A DNA stretch of 64,000 nucleotides from Stentor roeselii (lineage: Eukaryota > Ciliophora > Heterotrichea > Heterotrichida > Stentoridae): contig RSEH01000186.1 in assembly GCA_006503475.1 (NCBI GenBank), positions 1-64,000 of the forward strand, given 5' to 3'. Below are positions 41,104 to 52,086 of the stretch, piece by piece (within the stretch, counting starts at the first letter, position 1; each line of letters begins with the position of its first letter). Under the pieces are notes generated by a model. The model saw only the letters and a list, made by a program, of their open reading frames with translations. It searched no databases and was not told the DNA's origin. The position numbers and the translations under genes were made by a program.

Positions 41104-42154
41104 ATGGGAATGTTATTCTCAAAAGACCAATCAAAACCACTAAAAGTCTTCCAAGTCTCATCAAGTTCCTCCCACCTAGACCTAGATTCAATCCAGCCAG
41201 TTCTGAAATCGCTTGAAGACCATACTCAAAGCATAACAAAAGTAAGCATAAAAGGTTTCAGCTACTCAGAAGAAGCCTTATCACTTTTATCCAACACGAT
41301 CCAAGAATGCCAAAAAGTAGAAACCGCTGACTTCAGTGAAATTTCACCATCGATGTCTCACTTAGAGACTTTAAACTCGACACTTTTATGCCTTCACAAC
41401 CTGTACGAGGTGGACCTTTCAAAGAACTTTTTAACTGAATCCAGTATTGACGTGTTCAGCTTCTTGTTTCATTCGGACTGCCTGAAAGTTCTCCGTCTTG
41501 ACGACAACCTTCTGGGTGTTGAAGGCGCCATGAAGCTGGCTGAAGCGCTTCGCAACTCGGAACTCAAGTTGCAAGTCTTTAGTGCTGAAAGAAACGCTCT
41601 TGAAGACCAGGGCGTTTTAGAACTCTCTGAAGCTATCTTCTCGATGGGAAGTCTTAGACAGGTTAGTCTCTCTGGAAATCGACTGGGAAAAGAAGGGATT
41701 ATTTTACTTTGTAGGAGCTTGACTGGAAATTGTGAATTGCAGGTTGTTGAAATCGCTGATAGCTATTGTAATGAAGATATTGCTTTTGTTTCTATTAGAC
41801 AATTGTTGGAAAAAACGAACTTTTTGAGCAGGGTTAACTTTAATGATTGCTTTTTGGGAAATGCTGGGAGTAGGGAAGTTCTTACTGCTTTGTTGAACTC
41901 GAATCAGAACTTGGCTGAACTTTTGTTGGCTTATAATGAGATTGATGATGATGATGTTGCTGATTTGTTGTGTGAAGTTATTAAATGCAAACGGTTACTT
42001 GAGGTACATTGTAAGTAGGCGTATTGACCTAACCGGAAACGATTTTTCTCTTGAAGCCCGACTAAAACTAAGACAAGCATCTGAGTTCTTCATAAAAGAA
42101 GAAGAATCTTTGGTGATCTCTGACCTCTCTGAGTCCAGTTCTGAAGATTACTAA
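41104..42154 (+). CDS. Leucine-rich-repeat protein, ribonuclease-inhibitor type, with a frame problem at its intron
   Basis: ATG at 41104 (CCATAAATG). About 300 codons encode RI-type LRRs, such as LYEVDLSKNFLTE, LKVLRLDDNLLGVE, LRQVSLSGNRLGKE and LAELLLAYNEIDDD. A standard-looking 15-nt intron GTACATTGTAAGTAG lies at 42004-42018, but its removal leads to GCG TAT TGA and a stop three codons later. The expected next repeat (RIDLTGNDFSLEARLKL) and an acidic tail (SDLSESSSEDY, TAA at 42152-42154) follow in the +1 frame. Removing 16 nt gives a perfect junction, LLERIDLTGND. So either one base is extra, the 3' splice site slips, or the short form is real. The protein is about 345 aa if joined. Same repeat class as the gene at 32000-33271. 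Role unknown. Confidence 0.8.
42004..42018 (+). other. 15-nt intron whose removal does not keep the frame
   Basis: GTACATTGTAAGTAG has GTA, A at position 10 and AG like all other introns here, yet one more base must be lost to continue the LRR frame. Confidence 0.5.
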
Positions 42155-42161
42155 GAGTTAG

Positions 42162-44581
42162 TTATAAGTCAGTCTTCTTCTGCTTTGTTTTGCTCAAAAC
42201 TTGCATTTTATATGTGATGCGGTTGATTTTCCCTTGAACTTTCGCTGAATTAAACTGAAGATTCGACATCTCCTGAGAAATTTTCTGTTTTTCATAGAGG
42301 CCCATCAGCCAAGTCTTGGTCTCAATGATTTCTTTCGACAAGTTTTCGACTTCTTCTGAAGGCAGCCAGGGTTTTGACTGGACCAAATCTTTTAACTCTG
42401 TTAAAAGTGAGTCAAATGAACTACTTGTGTAAATTTTCAATGATTCTAAAGAAGAAAGGTCAGATTTTCGCTGTTTTGTGGAGGAGACTAAAAATAAGAG
42501 TTGTTGTTGAAGAGACCTTAAAGAAGAAAATGAAGAGGCTTGGTTTACTAATGAAGGGAATGAGGATAACCATGACTCGTCTTCTGAAGAAAGAAGAGAC
42601 TGAAGGTCTGAAGAGGACAAAAGTAACGACTCGGATGAATACAGTGAAAGTAAGGAGGACTTGAATGATTGTAAGTCTGAGAGAAGAGACTCGGATGATG
42701 AGAGCTTTGAAAGTCGGGAAATTTGTGAAGTTGACAATTCACCAAGTTCAAGTTTTTCAGTTACCACTTGGTTTATACTGAGAGGGATTTTTATTGTTTT
42801 CTTTTTCAGAACTTTTTCATATTTAGGTGTTGAATCTTCTTCAGAAGTCTTATCTTGAGTGTCATTTTTTTCAATATTTTCCTGAGTTTGGTTTAAGTTT
42901 TCTTGAGTTTCATTTAAATCAATATCTTGAATCTCTTGATTTTCATTAACTTTCTCTTGTTCCTCTTCACTTTGAGTGTCATTAACATCTCGTTCCTTAT
43001 CTTCCCCTTGATTTAAATTAGTACTATTTTCACTTACCTCCTCTTTTTCCTTTTCTATCACTTCTCTTTCAAATTCCAATTCCACCTCAACTTTGACTTC
43101 AGCGCCAGAAAGTTCAAAAATTCCGAAATCATCTAAAGCGAACTCAAGTACAACAAAAGCATTTTGTTGATATTTTCCAGCAAAATCTTTAACTTCATTC
43201 AAGTGATACTCAGAAGTCTTAACAAATCCTTGTCCATAGTCGACTTGAAGTTCAAGGTGCAGGTCTTCGATGCTTGAAAAGCCGAATTTTTTACTAGTCC
43301 CAAAAAGACTGTCCTGGTCGAAAAGCGGTTTAGTCCTTACCTTGCCACTCTCCTTGCTTGTTATGATCACTTGTGAGTTGAACTGAAAGGCCTGACCCAC
43401 CCACAAAGGCCGGACATGGACTTCTGAAGAGTAATTCGTTGCCAACAACGATGCACCCACTGCTGCGGCATGGTTCGAGGTGCAGTTTCGAGTTTTAATC
43501 ACAGATGACAACAGCTTCTCGAAGTACTGCTCGGACTGATGAGAGAAGATTAAAGAACTGATCGGCAGGTCCTGGTTAAGTAGTTTTTGAACAGGTTTTA
43601 AAATTTCTTCTTGGTTGAGTTGAAGGAAGTCTTCGATGACAGCCCTGCTGATTTCTATTGTTTCTTTACACCCTTCAGCCAAGTCATCGAATTTCAAGAT
43701 GAGTTCAGGTACTGTTTGAAGTTTTTCAATTAACTTCCTGATTTTTTCTTTTACCTTCACAAGACTGACATTTCCTGAAAGCCCTTGAAAGCATTTCAAT
43801 TGAACTTGTTGAACTAATACTCGAGCCAAATGGTCTTCAACTGAATTCCAACCAAATTCAAAGCTGAACTCAGACCTGACCAATTTCAAACTTTCTATTT
43901 TTTTCTCAGTCACTTTACCTTTATTGACTGTAACAGAAAAGAACTTCAAGAGCGAAACAGAGACATGGTCAGTCTTCACAGTGAACCCTAAAGCAAATTT
44001 TTCTTTATCATCAAGTCGGTCCAAAGCAAGAACTACTGAAACCAACAGGTCCTGGTTCACGAAGGCCAAAGGCCTGAGTTTTGAATGATTTGCCAGATTT
44101 TTCAAGTGAATTCTTTGAGCTTGGGTGAAAAAACCTGGAACCGCGAAAACCGAGCCTTGAAAGTTGGTCTTAGGGCGAAGGGTGTTTTTAAGATTTTCTA
44201 AAATCATTACCTGGACCTCTGTCATTGTGAATGACTGGTTTTTATGGAAAGATTGCCTTGAGCAGGTCAGGTTTGAAAGTAAAAAATTTTTAGAACATTC
44301 TCGCTTTGGATTCTGGTTTATCAATGAAAAAGACCCGAAAACTGATGATTCTGGATTCAGTGAAAGGACCTCTTGTGCTTCAAATGAAAAGAAACGACGC
44401 TCGGCGAAGGCAACAAGGTCTAAAAACTCGGTTTTTATCAGGGATGACTCGTTAAGACCTAGTTTTCGAGAAGGCTTCAAAGCTGCGACCTACTTATTTT
44501 TACTCTTATCACATCATCTAGTTCTATACCTAAGAAGTAACCTTGTGAAACGATGACCTGCAATAAGAAAAGGAAACTCAT
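42162..44581 (-). CDS. HYOU1: HYOU1/GRP170-like ER Hsp70 (801 aa, 2 exons)
   Basis: The start is the ATG at 44581: a signal peptide MSFLFLLQVIVSQG followed by YFLGIELDDVIRVAALKPSR, which matches the GVDLGSxxxKVAxVKPG opening of HYOU1. Exons 44581-44504 and 44489-42162; the joint needs a 14-nt intron (44490-44503, GTAAAAATAAGTAG). The ATPase region is diverged but recognisable: VFAVPGFFTQAQRIHLKNLA, VVLALDRLDDKE and, near residue 380, TSNHAAAVGASLLAT. A beta-sandwich, an acidic Asn/Gln/Glu-rich loop (about 530-600) and a helical lid follow, as in Hsp110/GRP170. The C-terminus ends KKTDL, a possible KDEL-type retention signal. It acts as nucleotide-exchange factor and holdase in the ER. The stop lies 7 bp from the LRR stop. 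Confidence 0.82.
44490..44503 (-). other. Apparent 14-nt intron in the HYOU1-like gene
   Basis: GTAAAAATAAGTAG on the coding strand. Its removal joins DDVIR to VAALKPSR in frame, as the family requires. All other safe introns here are 15 nt; one A missing from the A-run would explain the difference. Confidence 0.6.
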
Positions 44582-44601
44582 ACGTGTTTTATTATAATTC
44601 A
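44582..44601. promoter_or_regulatory. 20-bp divergent promoter region
   Basis: ACGTGTTTTATTATAATTCA is all that separates the HYOU1-like ATG (minus) from the ATG of the 296-aa gene (plus). The same 20-bp distance separates SURF1 from its divergent neighbour. Confidence 0.6.
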
Positions 44602-45492
44602 ATGACTAGACCTTTGCAGAATATTCTCGATTTCTGCAGATATGCTGATATGGATTTGGAGGAAGTTGAAAAAGGGACTTTTAAGTACTCTGAAGAGGAA
44701 ATTTCTGGAATTCCTTTAGTTCTTTACTTGAAACAACAGGAAAACCTTGAACTTTGGATTGAGATCAAAGGACTTGGAATGTTGAGTCTGAGAAAGAAAT
44801 GCTTTTCTGGATATCAGATTAAGGTTGTTGTGGTGAAACCAAGAAATATTATCATCACTCTTGAAGAAGCTGAGACTTCAGAGCTACTTTTAGAAATTTC
44901 TAAAAAAGTGAATCAAGTCTTTGAAATTTTGGTTAATTACAGGGATAACCAGTCTAAAGTCACTGGTATTCAAAGTGATGATGAAGTTGTAATGGACCAG
45001 CTGCTGTTCAGGTCTTTTACTCCTGAGAATGACACGATTCTTATCAACGAGGATCTTTATTCAAAAATTTTTCAACCACCTGATTTGTGGCTGTGTGATT
45101 TTTTCTTGCAGATAGAAAAAAGACCAGTGGTTAACAAAATGAATGTAAAACTTTACGTTGAAAACACGGAACAAAAAGAGATTATTCTCTTCAAATCACT
45201 TACAAATATCGATATCAGTTTCGATTTGAAGACAATTTTTCAACATTTAGACCTGAATTTTAATGGAAAAATAATCATAACACCAGAATTCTTCAAATGT
45301 CTCTATCAAGACGAAGGAAATTTATTTGAAATTACCTTAGAAAAGACTGAGAAATCCGGAAATCCTTCAACATTTAAAATTTTCTCTGATTATGGAAATA
45401 TTTCAATAGATTATGAAGATAAATCAACTTTCTTATCGAAGATTCACCAGAAGATAATGAGATCGATTTCATTAAATGTTGAACCTGATTAA
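44602..45492 (+). CDS. Unrecognised 296-aa protein
   Basis: The first ATG is at 44602 (MTRPLQNILDFCRYADMDLE); the frame is open upstream but the HYOU1-like start codon lies there. TAA stop, no intron needed. The protein alternates beta strands and turns (GIPLVLYLKQQENLELWIEI; YQIKVVVVKPRNIIITLEEA; KMNVKLYVENTEQKEIILF) with few helices, no signal peptide and no membrane segment. A clamp-like (PCNA/9-1-1) or other beta-rich fold is conceivable from the strand pattern, but no motif proves it. Its stop is 13 bp from the stop of the next minus-strand gene. Confidence 0.7.
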   Translation: MTRPLQNILDFCRYADMDLEEVEKGTFKYSEEEISGIPLVLYLKQQENLELWIEIKGLGMLSLRKKCFSGYQIKVVVVKPRNIIITLEEAETSELLLEISKKVNQVFEILVNYRDNQSKVTGIQSDDEVVMDQLLFRSFTPENDTILINEDLYSKIFQPPDLWLCDFFLQIEKRPVVNKMNVKLYVENTEQKEIILFKSLTNIDISFDLKTIFQHLDLNFNGKIIITPEFFKCLYQDEGNLFEITLEKTEKSGNPSTFKIFSDYGNISIDYEDKSTFLSKIHQKIMRSISLNVEPD

Positions 45493-45505
45493 TTAGATGT
45501 AATGA

Positions 45506-45829
45506 TTAAGAGTTATTACTAGGAGGAGGAGGATGGTAGTAAGGCTGGGCGTAAACAGGTTGGGCATAGCCAGGCTGATTGTATTGGCCTCCGTAGTTGG
45601 GATTAGAGTTACTAGGCTGTTGGTAGTAACCTCCTTGGAACTGGTTGTATCCGTATGACGGCTGAGATGGTTGAACTATTATTATATCTGCATCAGAATC
45701 TCCTCTGTATTGACGGTTGATGTACCGGGCTCTCATTTGGTTCATTCTTCTTCTACGCTGAATCGCCCCTAGAAGTGAGATTACGAAGAAGATTGTGAAT
45801 AGAATAAGAAATAGAGTCAGAAAATCCAT
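45506..45829 (-). CDS. Small single-pass membrane protein with Pro/Tyr/Gln-rich tail (107 aa)
   Basis: ATG at 45829, TAA stop. Residues 2-24 are a hydrophobic helix (FLTLFLILFTIFFVISLLGA) followed at once by RRRRMNQMRARY, so the tail should face the cytosol (positive-inside rule). The remaining 60 residues are disordered, with repeats of Tyr-Gln-Pro and Gln-Pro-Gly-Tyr character (PVYAQPYYHPPPPSN). Similar short YQP-rich tails occur in phase-separating or vesicle proteins. Not assigned to a family. Confidence 0.72.
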   Translation of the reverse strand: MDFLTLFLILFTIFFVISLLGAIQRRRRMNQMRARYINRQYRGDSDADIIIVQPSQPSYGYNQFQGGYYQQPSNSNPNYGGQYNQPGYAQPVYAQPYYHPPPPSNNS

Positions 45830-46080
45830 TTTATATCTTAATTTTGTGATTCTTTTTCAAGAATGGTTTTGGTTGGTATCAGGAAAGAGCTCGGGAATCA
45901 AAGATTAGGAGTAGATGAAAGTTAATTAATATGGTTTATGCAAAACAACTTTCTGAAATCAAGTCAATTAAAACTCATATATTTTATTCATCCTGTACTA
46001 AATGACCGGTTAACTTCCCATGAATAGAGACCTGAGTCTTATCTCTTAAATTTTCCTGGAACTAGGCTCTTCTAAAACTA

Positions 46081-46560
46081 TTAATTCGACTTCCAATTAT
46101 TAAAATCTTCTTTGAACTTCTGCTCGAGACTGGGGTCATTAGGTATTTGGCGAAGCAAGTCATTAGCTTCAGTCGGATAACAAAGGTGTACATTGCTAAC
46201 TCTTTTGCTATGATACTCTTCAGCAAACCTTCCACATTTGCATCGATACAAAGTAGCAAGTCGCAGATAAAAATAAGCTTGTTTAGTGTCTTGAGGGACG
46301 TATTTTCCTTTTAAGTACATCTTTCCAAGCCTAAGACAAGCCTCAGCAGAGCGTCTTGAAGCGTTTCTCAGATACTGAAGAGCTAAATTCACATTAGCTC
46401 GGCCAGTCCCTACTCCCCTCAACAGCATCTTAATAAAAATTACCTGTGAATAAGTGATCTGCGCCTCAATGCTACCCTTGCCCGCTTCTTGTTTGAATTC
46501 TTCGTACCACGTCTCTTCAAAAGTCCTCATGCAATCAGTTAAACTCATGGTTTCTTCCAT
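46081..46560 (-). CDS. Sel1-repeat protein (154 aa, 2 exons with a hidden intron)
   Basis: ATG at 46560 (ATAATAAATG), TAA stop. The frame is open throughout, but the segment GTAATTTTTATTAAG at 46429-46443 is a perfect 15-nt intron (A at position 10). Unspliced it adds five odd residues (VIFIK) in the middle of a Sel1 repeat; spliced, the text reads ITYSQMLLRGVGTGRANVNL, a regular Sel1 repeat. Two to three Sel1 (TPR-like) repeats follow: ALQYLRNASRRSAEACLRLG and MYLKGKYVPQDTKQAYFYLR. Sel1 proteins are adaptors in complexes, often at the ER or in signalling. No signal peptide is seen, so a cytosolic adaptor is more likely. Confidence 0.82.
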   Translation of the reverse strand: MEETMSLTDCMRTFEETWYEEFKQEAGKGSIEAQITYSQVIFIKMLLRGVGTGRANVNLALQYLRNASRRSAEACLRLGKMYLKGKYVPQDTKQAYFYLRLATLYRCKCGRFAEEYHSKRVSNVHLCYPTEANDLLRQIPNDPSLEQKFKEDFNNWKSN

Positions 46561-46833
46561 TTATTATAACTTTCTTCAAGAATTTCTGATATTTTTAGTC
46601 TTCTTTTGTATTTTTCTTTGGCTTTTCGATGTTTTTTTATATTTTCACCTTTTAAAGATTTTAGTTTTTTTGAAAATTTAAATTTTTTTTGGCTCTTCTG
46701 GGAATTGAAATAAAGTTTTTCTATTAAGTTTTGTGAAAAGGATTAAAAATCATCTAATCTGGCCTTGCCAATTTATTAGTGCCCCCATCGTTCAATCCGT
46801 AATAAAAAAATCCGTCGAGTGCTTAGATAATAA

Positions 46834-48666
<1,833 letters not shown>

Positions 48667-48969
48667 ATAATATAATCACAGACATTTAAATAGATTTATG
48701 GGATCTTTGGAACATATTGATACAGGTTTGGAACTCTCTTTATCATAGACACTTCAGAAAGATAAACCTTATGATTAGAAAGTGAATTTTAGACCCTATC
48801 CAGAATAACTATCAATAAAATACTGAAAACCCTTAAAATTCCCTTAATTCCTAGCCACTAACTAAAAATTTCTAAAATCAACTAATCCCCACAAAAATTC
48901 ACTAATCCCCACAAAAATTCAACTAATCCCTACAAAAATTCCACTCATTCTCTATCTAAACTAATCTAA
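48667..48969. repeat. A/C-rich spacer with a 20-bp tandem repeat
   Basis: Convergent spacer between the helicase and the aldo-keto reductase. Positions 48881-48941 hold three head-to-tail copies of ACTAATCCCCACAAAAATTC (20, 20 and 21 bp; the third with one substitution and one extra A). No ORF. Confidence 0.85.
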
Positions 48970-49995
48970 TTATCTTCTCGGTTCCCTCGGAGTGAAAAAT
49001 CTGAAATTCATGGGAGGATCAGGTCTATTATTGAGTAAAGTTTCGATCCTAGCCTGTACTTCAGGTGTCAACTTCTCAATAAACTGAAGAGCTCCAACAT
49101 TACTATCAATCTGTTCAACTCGAGTAGATCCAAACAAGACGGTGGTGACATCTTTATTAGCCAAGCACCAAGCAAGAGCAAGTTGTGATTGACTACATCC
49201 GATATCATCAGCGACTTTTCCGAGTTCTTTCAAAAATTCAGTACTTTTATCCAGTTCCCATCCATGCTGTCCAAATCGTGAGTCTTTCGGGATTCCGTCA
49301 TTGTACTTGCCACTGAGCATGCCTCCATATAAAGGAGACCAAGTCATAGTCCCGTAGCCGTACTCTTCATAAAGAGGCCAATAATCGACTTCTACTCTTT
49401 TTCTGGTCAGCATGTTGTATTCGCATTGATCTACTATGGGCTTGGCGAAACCGTATTTTTCACAGATCAAGAAAATCTCTGAAATTATTTCAGATGCGAA
49501 TTCGGATGTCCCCCAGTAATAAGTCTTGTCGTCTTCGACTAACTCGTTGATTGCTCTTACTTGTTCCTTCAAAGGAACGTGTGGGTCGGGCCTGTGCAAA
49601 AAGGCGACATCGACGTTGTCGAGCTGAAGTCGCTTTAATGCTTGGTCTGCCCCTGCTCGGATTCGCTTTAATGAATTGCCTTGGATGCCTCCGGCCCTTG
49701 GGTGGAATTTTGTGGTCAATATCAACTCATCGCGATTCCAGCCACCTTTGCGAATGTTGTTGCCAAGGTAGACTTCAGAAAGTCCGCCTCCATAAATCTC
49801 GGCTGTATCGAAGAAGTTGATTCCTTTGCTGATGCACCTCTCCATTAATTCATAATGATGGTTCTCGACTGCCACGTCGTATTCGTCCTTCTTTCCGCTG
49901 AACATTCCCATTCCTGAGGTCATGTTCCCGAAGGTTAGTGCTGAGACCTTCAGACCTGAGCGGCCCAAGTATCTGTACTTCATCGAGTCTGCCAT
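48970..49995 (-). CDS. Aldo-keto reductase, voltage-gated K+ channel beta-subunit type (341 aa)
   Basis: The first ATG is at 49995 (MADSMKYRYLGRSGLKVSAL); TAA stop; no intron. AKR fold and residues: YRYLGRSGLKVSALTFG, the catalytic GINFFDTAEIYGGG (Asp and Tyr), LTTKFHPRAGGIQG with the catalytic Lys, HRPDPHVP (His), YYWGTSEFASEII, the WSPLYGGMLSGKYN NADPH-binding segment and the C-terminal TTVLFGSTRVEQI. Sequence style (NRDELILTTKF, SLKRIRAGADQALKRLQLDN, TLFGSTRVEQIDSNVGAL) is that of KCNAB/YakC-type AKR. It may bind a Kv-type channel as a redox sensor or act as a free reductase with NADPH. No channel gene lies nearby. Confidence 0.93.
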   Translation of the reverse strand: MADSMKYRYLGRSGLKVSALTFGNMTSGMGMFSGKKDEYDVAVENHHYELMERCISKGINFFDTAEIYGGGLSEVYLGNNIRKGGWNRDELILTTKFHPRAGGIQGNSLKRIRAGADQALKRLQLDNVDVAFLHRPDPHVPLKEQVRAINELVEDDKTYYWGTSEFASEIISEIFLICEKYGFAKPIVDQCEYNMLTRKRVEVDYWPLYEEYGYGTMTWSPLYGGMLSGKYNDGIPKDSRFGQHGWELDKSTEFLKELGKVADDIGCSQSQLALAWCLANKDVTTVLFGSTRVEQIDSNVGALQFIEKLTPEVQARIETLLNNRPDPPMNFRFFTPREPRR

Positions 49996-50318
49996 TTTAT
50001 TCAACAGAGGATTTGTGATAGTGAAGGCTGTAAAGAGCTTGACTTGAATTAGGAAAAATCGTAGAAAAGGATTTGATGAATAGTTGATTAGATAAAAAAT
50101 GCTTAGTAAAAAAGAAGGTTTTAAAGTTTTTCAGAATGTTTTAAATTAGAATGCAAAAATATTGATGGAATGAGTGATAATTAAAGAGAAGAATCTTATT
50201 AAAATTTAAACAATTTATCAATTGTTTTTGATGATAAGATATTAAATCTTTTGAATTTTTATAATTTTTCAAGTTTTTATTACCTCAATCTATAGATTAA
50301 GATGTTTAATGAAATATA
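49996..50318. other. Divergent AT-rich spacer
   Basis: About 0.32 kb with promoters of the aldo-keto reductase and the B-box gene. No repeat, RNA gene or ORF recognised. Confidence 0.4.
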
Positions 50319-51011
50319 ATGTCTGTGTCTTTAGAGTCTAATCTCTGCGAATCATGCAAAACTCAGCAATTTCAATACTCAGAAGGTTGTCTCTTTATCC
50401 ACAATGTGCCACTCTGCTATAAATGCTTTTACCAAAATTCTTCAATGATCCAAGAAAACCCAATGAACGAAGACCTGCCTTCACCGACACAGACATGTCG
50501 AAGTCACAAGCTGAATCTAGACATTTATTGCCAGACCTGTCACATGCAGATCTGCTACAAGTGTTTATTGATCCACAGGTCACACGAGACAGAAGACCTG
50601 CAAAAAGTCCAGTTGAAAAACATGCAAAAAGTGAAAAATTTCCTAATGAAATGTGAAATCCTTGAAAAAACCCTTGATTCACTTGAAAAATTCATAGAAA
50701 AACACGAAAAACATTCAACACCCAATCAAAGTTTGAGTTCTAACCTAGAAAACCTAATGTCTTCCTTTTTCCAACCCATTTCCGAAAATATAAAACAAGA
50801 AGAGTCTTCAGAGCTAAAAAAAATTTTCCAAAACTCAATCCTCAAACTAATCGAAGAACAGTCTTCAGAAGTAAATCAATCAAACGACGAAAAGATCCAG
50901 GTTTTCAATGAACTTCCAGAAATCATGAATTCCCAAATATACAATCTCTTCATCATGTCAATAAAAGAAAAGCTAGGCATGTCTTTTATATACTTAAATC
51001 TTCATTTTTAA
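50319..51011 (+). CDS. B-box zinc-finger protein (230 aa)
   Basis: ATG at 50319, TAA stop. Residues 9-40 hold Cys pairs (CESCKTQQF, PLCYKCFY), a possible first zinc site like a degenerate RING or B-box 1. Residues about 59-93 form a B-box 2: CRSHKLNLDIYCQTCHMQIC, then YKCLLIHRSHETEDL. A coiled coil follows (about 95-135, KNFLMKCEILEKTLDSLEKF) and a Ser/Glu-rich helical end. B-box plus coiled coil without a recognised C-terminal domain is a TRIM-like layout; ubiquitin-ligase activity cannot be claimed without a clear RING. The stop is 3 bp from the stop of the GPCR gene. Confidence 0.82.
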   Translation: MSVSLESNLCESCKTQQFQYSEGCLFIHNVPLCYKCFYQNSSMIQENPMNEDLPSPTQTCRSHKLNLDIYCQTCHMQICYKCLLIHRSHETEDLQKVQLKNMQKVKNFLMKCEILEKTLDSLEKFIEKHEKHSTPNQSLSSNLENLMSSFFQPISENIKQEESSELKKIFQNSILKLIEEQSSEVNQSNDEKIQVFNELPEIMNSQIYNLFIMSIKEKLGMSFIYLNLHF

Positions 51012-51014
51012 TTT

Positions 51015-51881
51015 TTACAAGTTATTAGTTGAAAAAGTTTCTGAAAACTTCTGTGTATATAAAGTAAAAACACTTTGAGCACGAGTTCCTTTAAACATCA
51101 AGGCCTTGATTTCACTTCTGACAGGACCAGACAGTCCATATACGATAGAATTGATGAAGCCGGTAAAAGAAATGCCGAAAGCCGAAACACAAGTGAGCCA
51201 AAAAGGAATATTAACACCTTCATCGATCTCCGCAGTTCTTTTGATAGTGATCGGCAGGTAACAGATGATGAGTATAAGCGGGTAAAGACTTAATCTTTTA
51301 ATCACAGCATTGTTAGTCTCTTGAAACTCGACGAAGTCTCCGTAGTCTTGCTTCAATTTATAAATAACCCGAATGTAAACTGCAAGATTAAATGGAATCA
51401 CTGTCCAGACAATCAAATAAAAGCAAAAAATTCGAAGGCAAAGATTTGTGACGAAACTTTTTTGTATCCAGCACCAGCCTCCTGTATTGTTGTAAGCTTC
51501 AAGAAAAAAGGGAATCGTTGCTAGAATAAAAGGAACGACGTAGCCGAGGATTAGGAAAAGGGATTGAAATCGGACTGGATTTGTTTCTTCGAGGATTGCT
51601 GTTCTGTATAATGCGAATGCAATGTTAAAGGTCCAGAATACGCTGCTTATTGCAGTGAATTGAAGTAAAAAACCTTGAACTTGGCAACTTGTACCTGTTG
51701 GAGGGAGTAAAAGGCTTATTGAATGTAATATGTCGGAAAGGGACATAAAGAATACTAATCTGAATGCAAAGGAACGGATTGATTTCAATAATAGGAATGC
51801 GACTACGATAAAGATTGAACCTATTAGGCTGAAGGAGTTGGTTATCAGGAGAATTAACTTTAAGGTCAAGTCTTCTGACAT
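51015..51881 (-). CDS. cAMP-receptor-like seven-helix receptor (GPCR, 288 aa)
   Basis: ATG at 51881 (TGAATAAATG), TAA stop. Seven hydrophobic helices are evident: LILLITNSFSLIGSIFIVVA; FRLVFFMSLSDILHSISLLL; VQGFLLQFTAISSVFWTFNI; SLFLILGYVVPFILATIPFF; IFCFYLIVWTVIPFNLAVYI; LYPLILIICYLPITI; and FWLTCVSAFGISFTGFINSI. The second extracellular loop has GGWCWIQ, and SLSDILHSI, the loop-2 Cys pair and SIVYGLSGPVRSEIK at the end of TM7 fit the cAMP-receptor/Git3-like family of Dictyostelium and ciliates. It should couple external cues to G proteins. Ligand unknown. The tail is short. Confidence 0.88.
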   Translation of the reverse strand: MSEDLTLKLILLITNSFSLIGSIFIVVAFLLLKSIRSFAFRLVFFMSLSDILHSISLLLPPTGTSCQVQGFLLQFTAISSVFWTFNIAFALYRTAILEETNPVRFQSLFLILGYVVPFILATIPFFLEAYNNTGGWCWIQKSFVTNLCLRIFCFYLIVWTVIPFNLAVYIRVIYKLKQDYGDFVEFQETNNAVIKRLSLYPLILIICYLPITIKRTAEIDEGVNIPFWLTCVSAFGISFTGFINSIVYGLSGPVRSEIKALMFKGTRAQSVFTLYTQKFSETFSTNNL

Positions 51882-52086
51882 TTATTCACACGTTTTATTA
51901 AAAAATATACGAATACTGAACTAGTATTAAGATAATGTATCGAAAATAACTATTTATTTTTATTTTATTCGTTTTGGCTTTTAGTATGCTTTGTTCGTTC
52001 ATTGTTAAGTTGAGAAAAGATGGAAAGTTTAAGGAATGGTCCAAGTATGATAAATAAACTTAGTCGCTGCACATGAGTCTCAGTCT
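51882..52086. promoter_or_regulatory. Divergent spacer, GPCR and BI-1 genes
   Basis: 205 bp of AT-rich DNA holding both promoters; no other element recognised. Confidence 0.35.
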
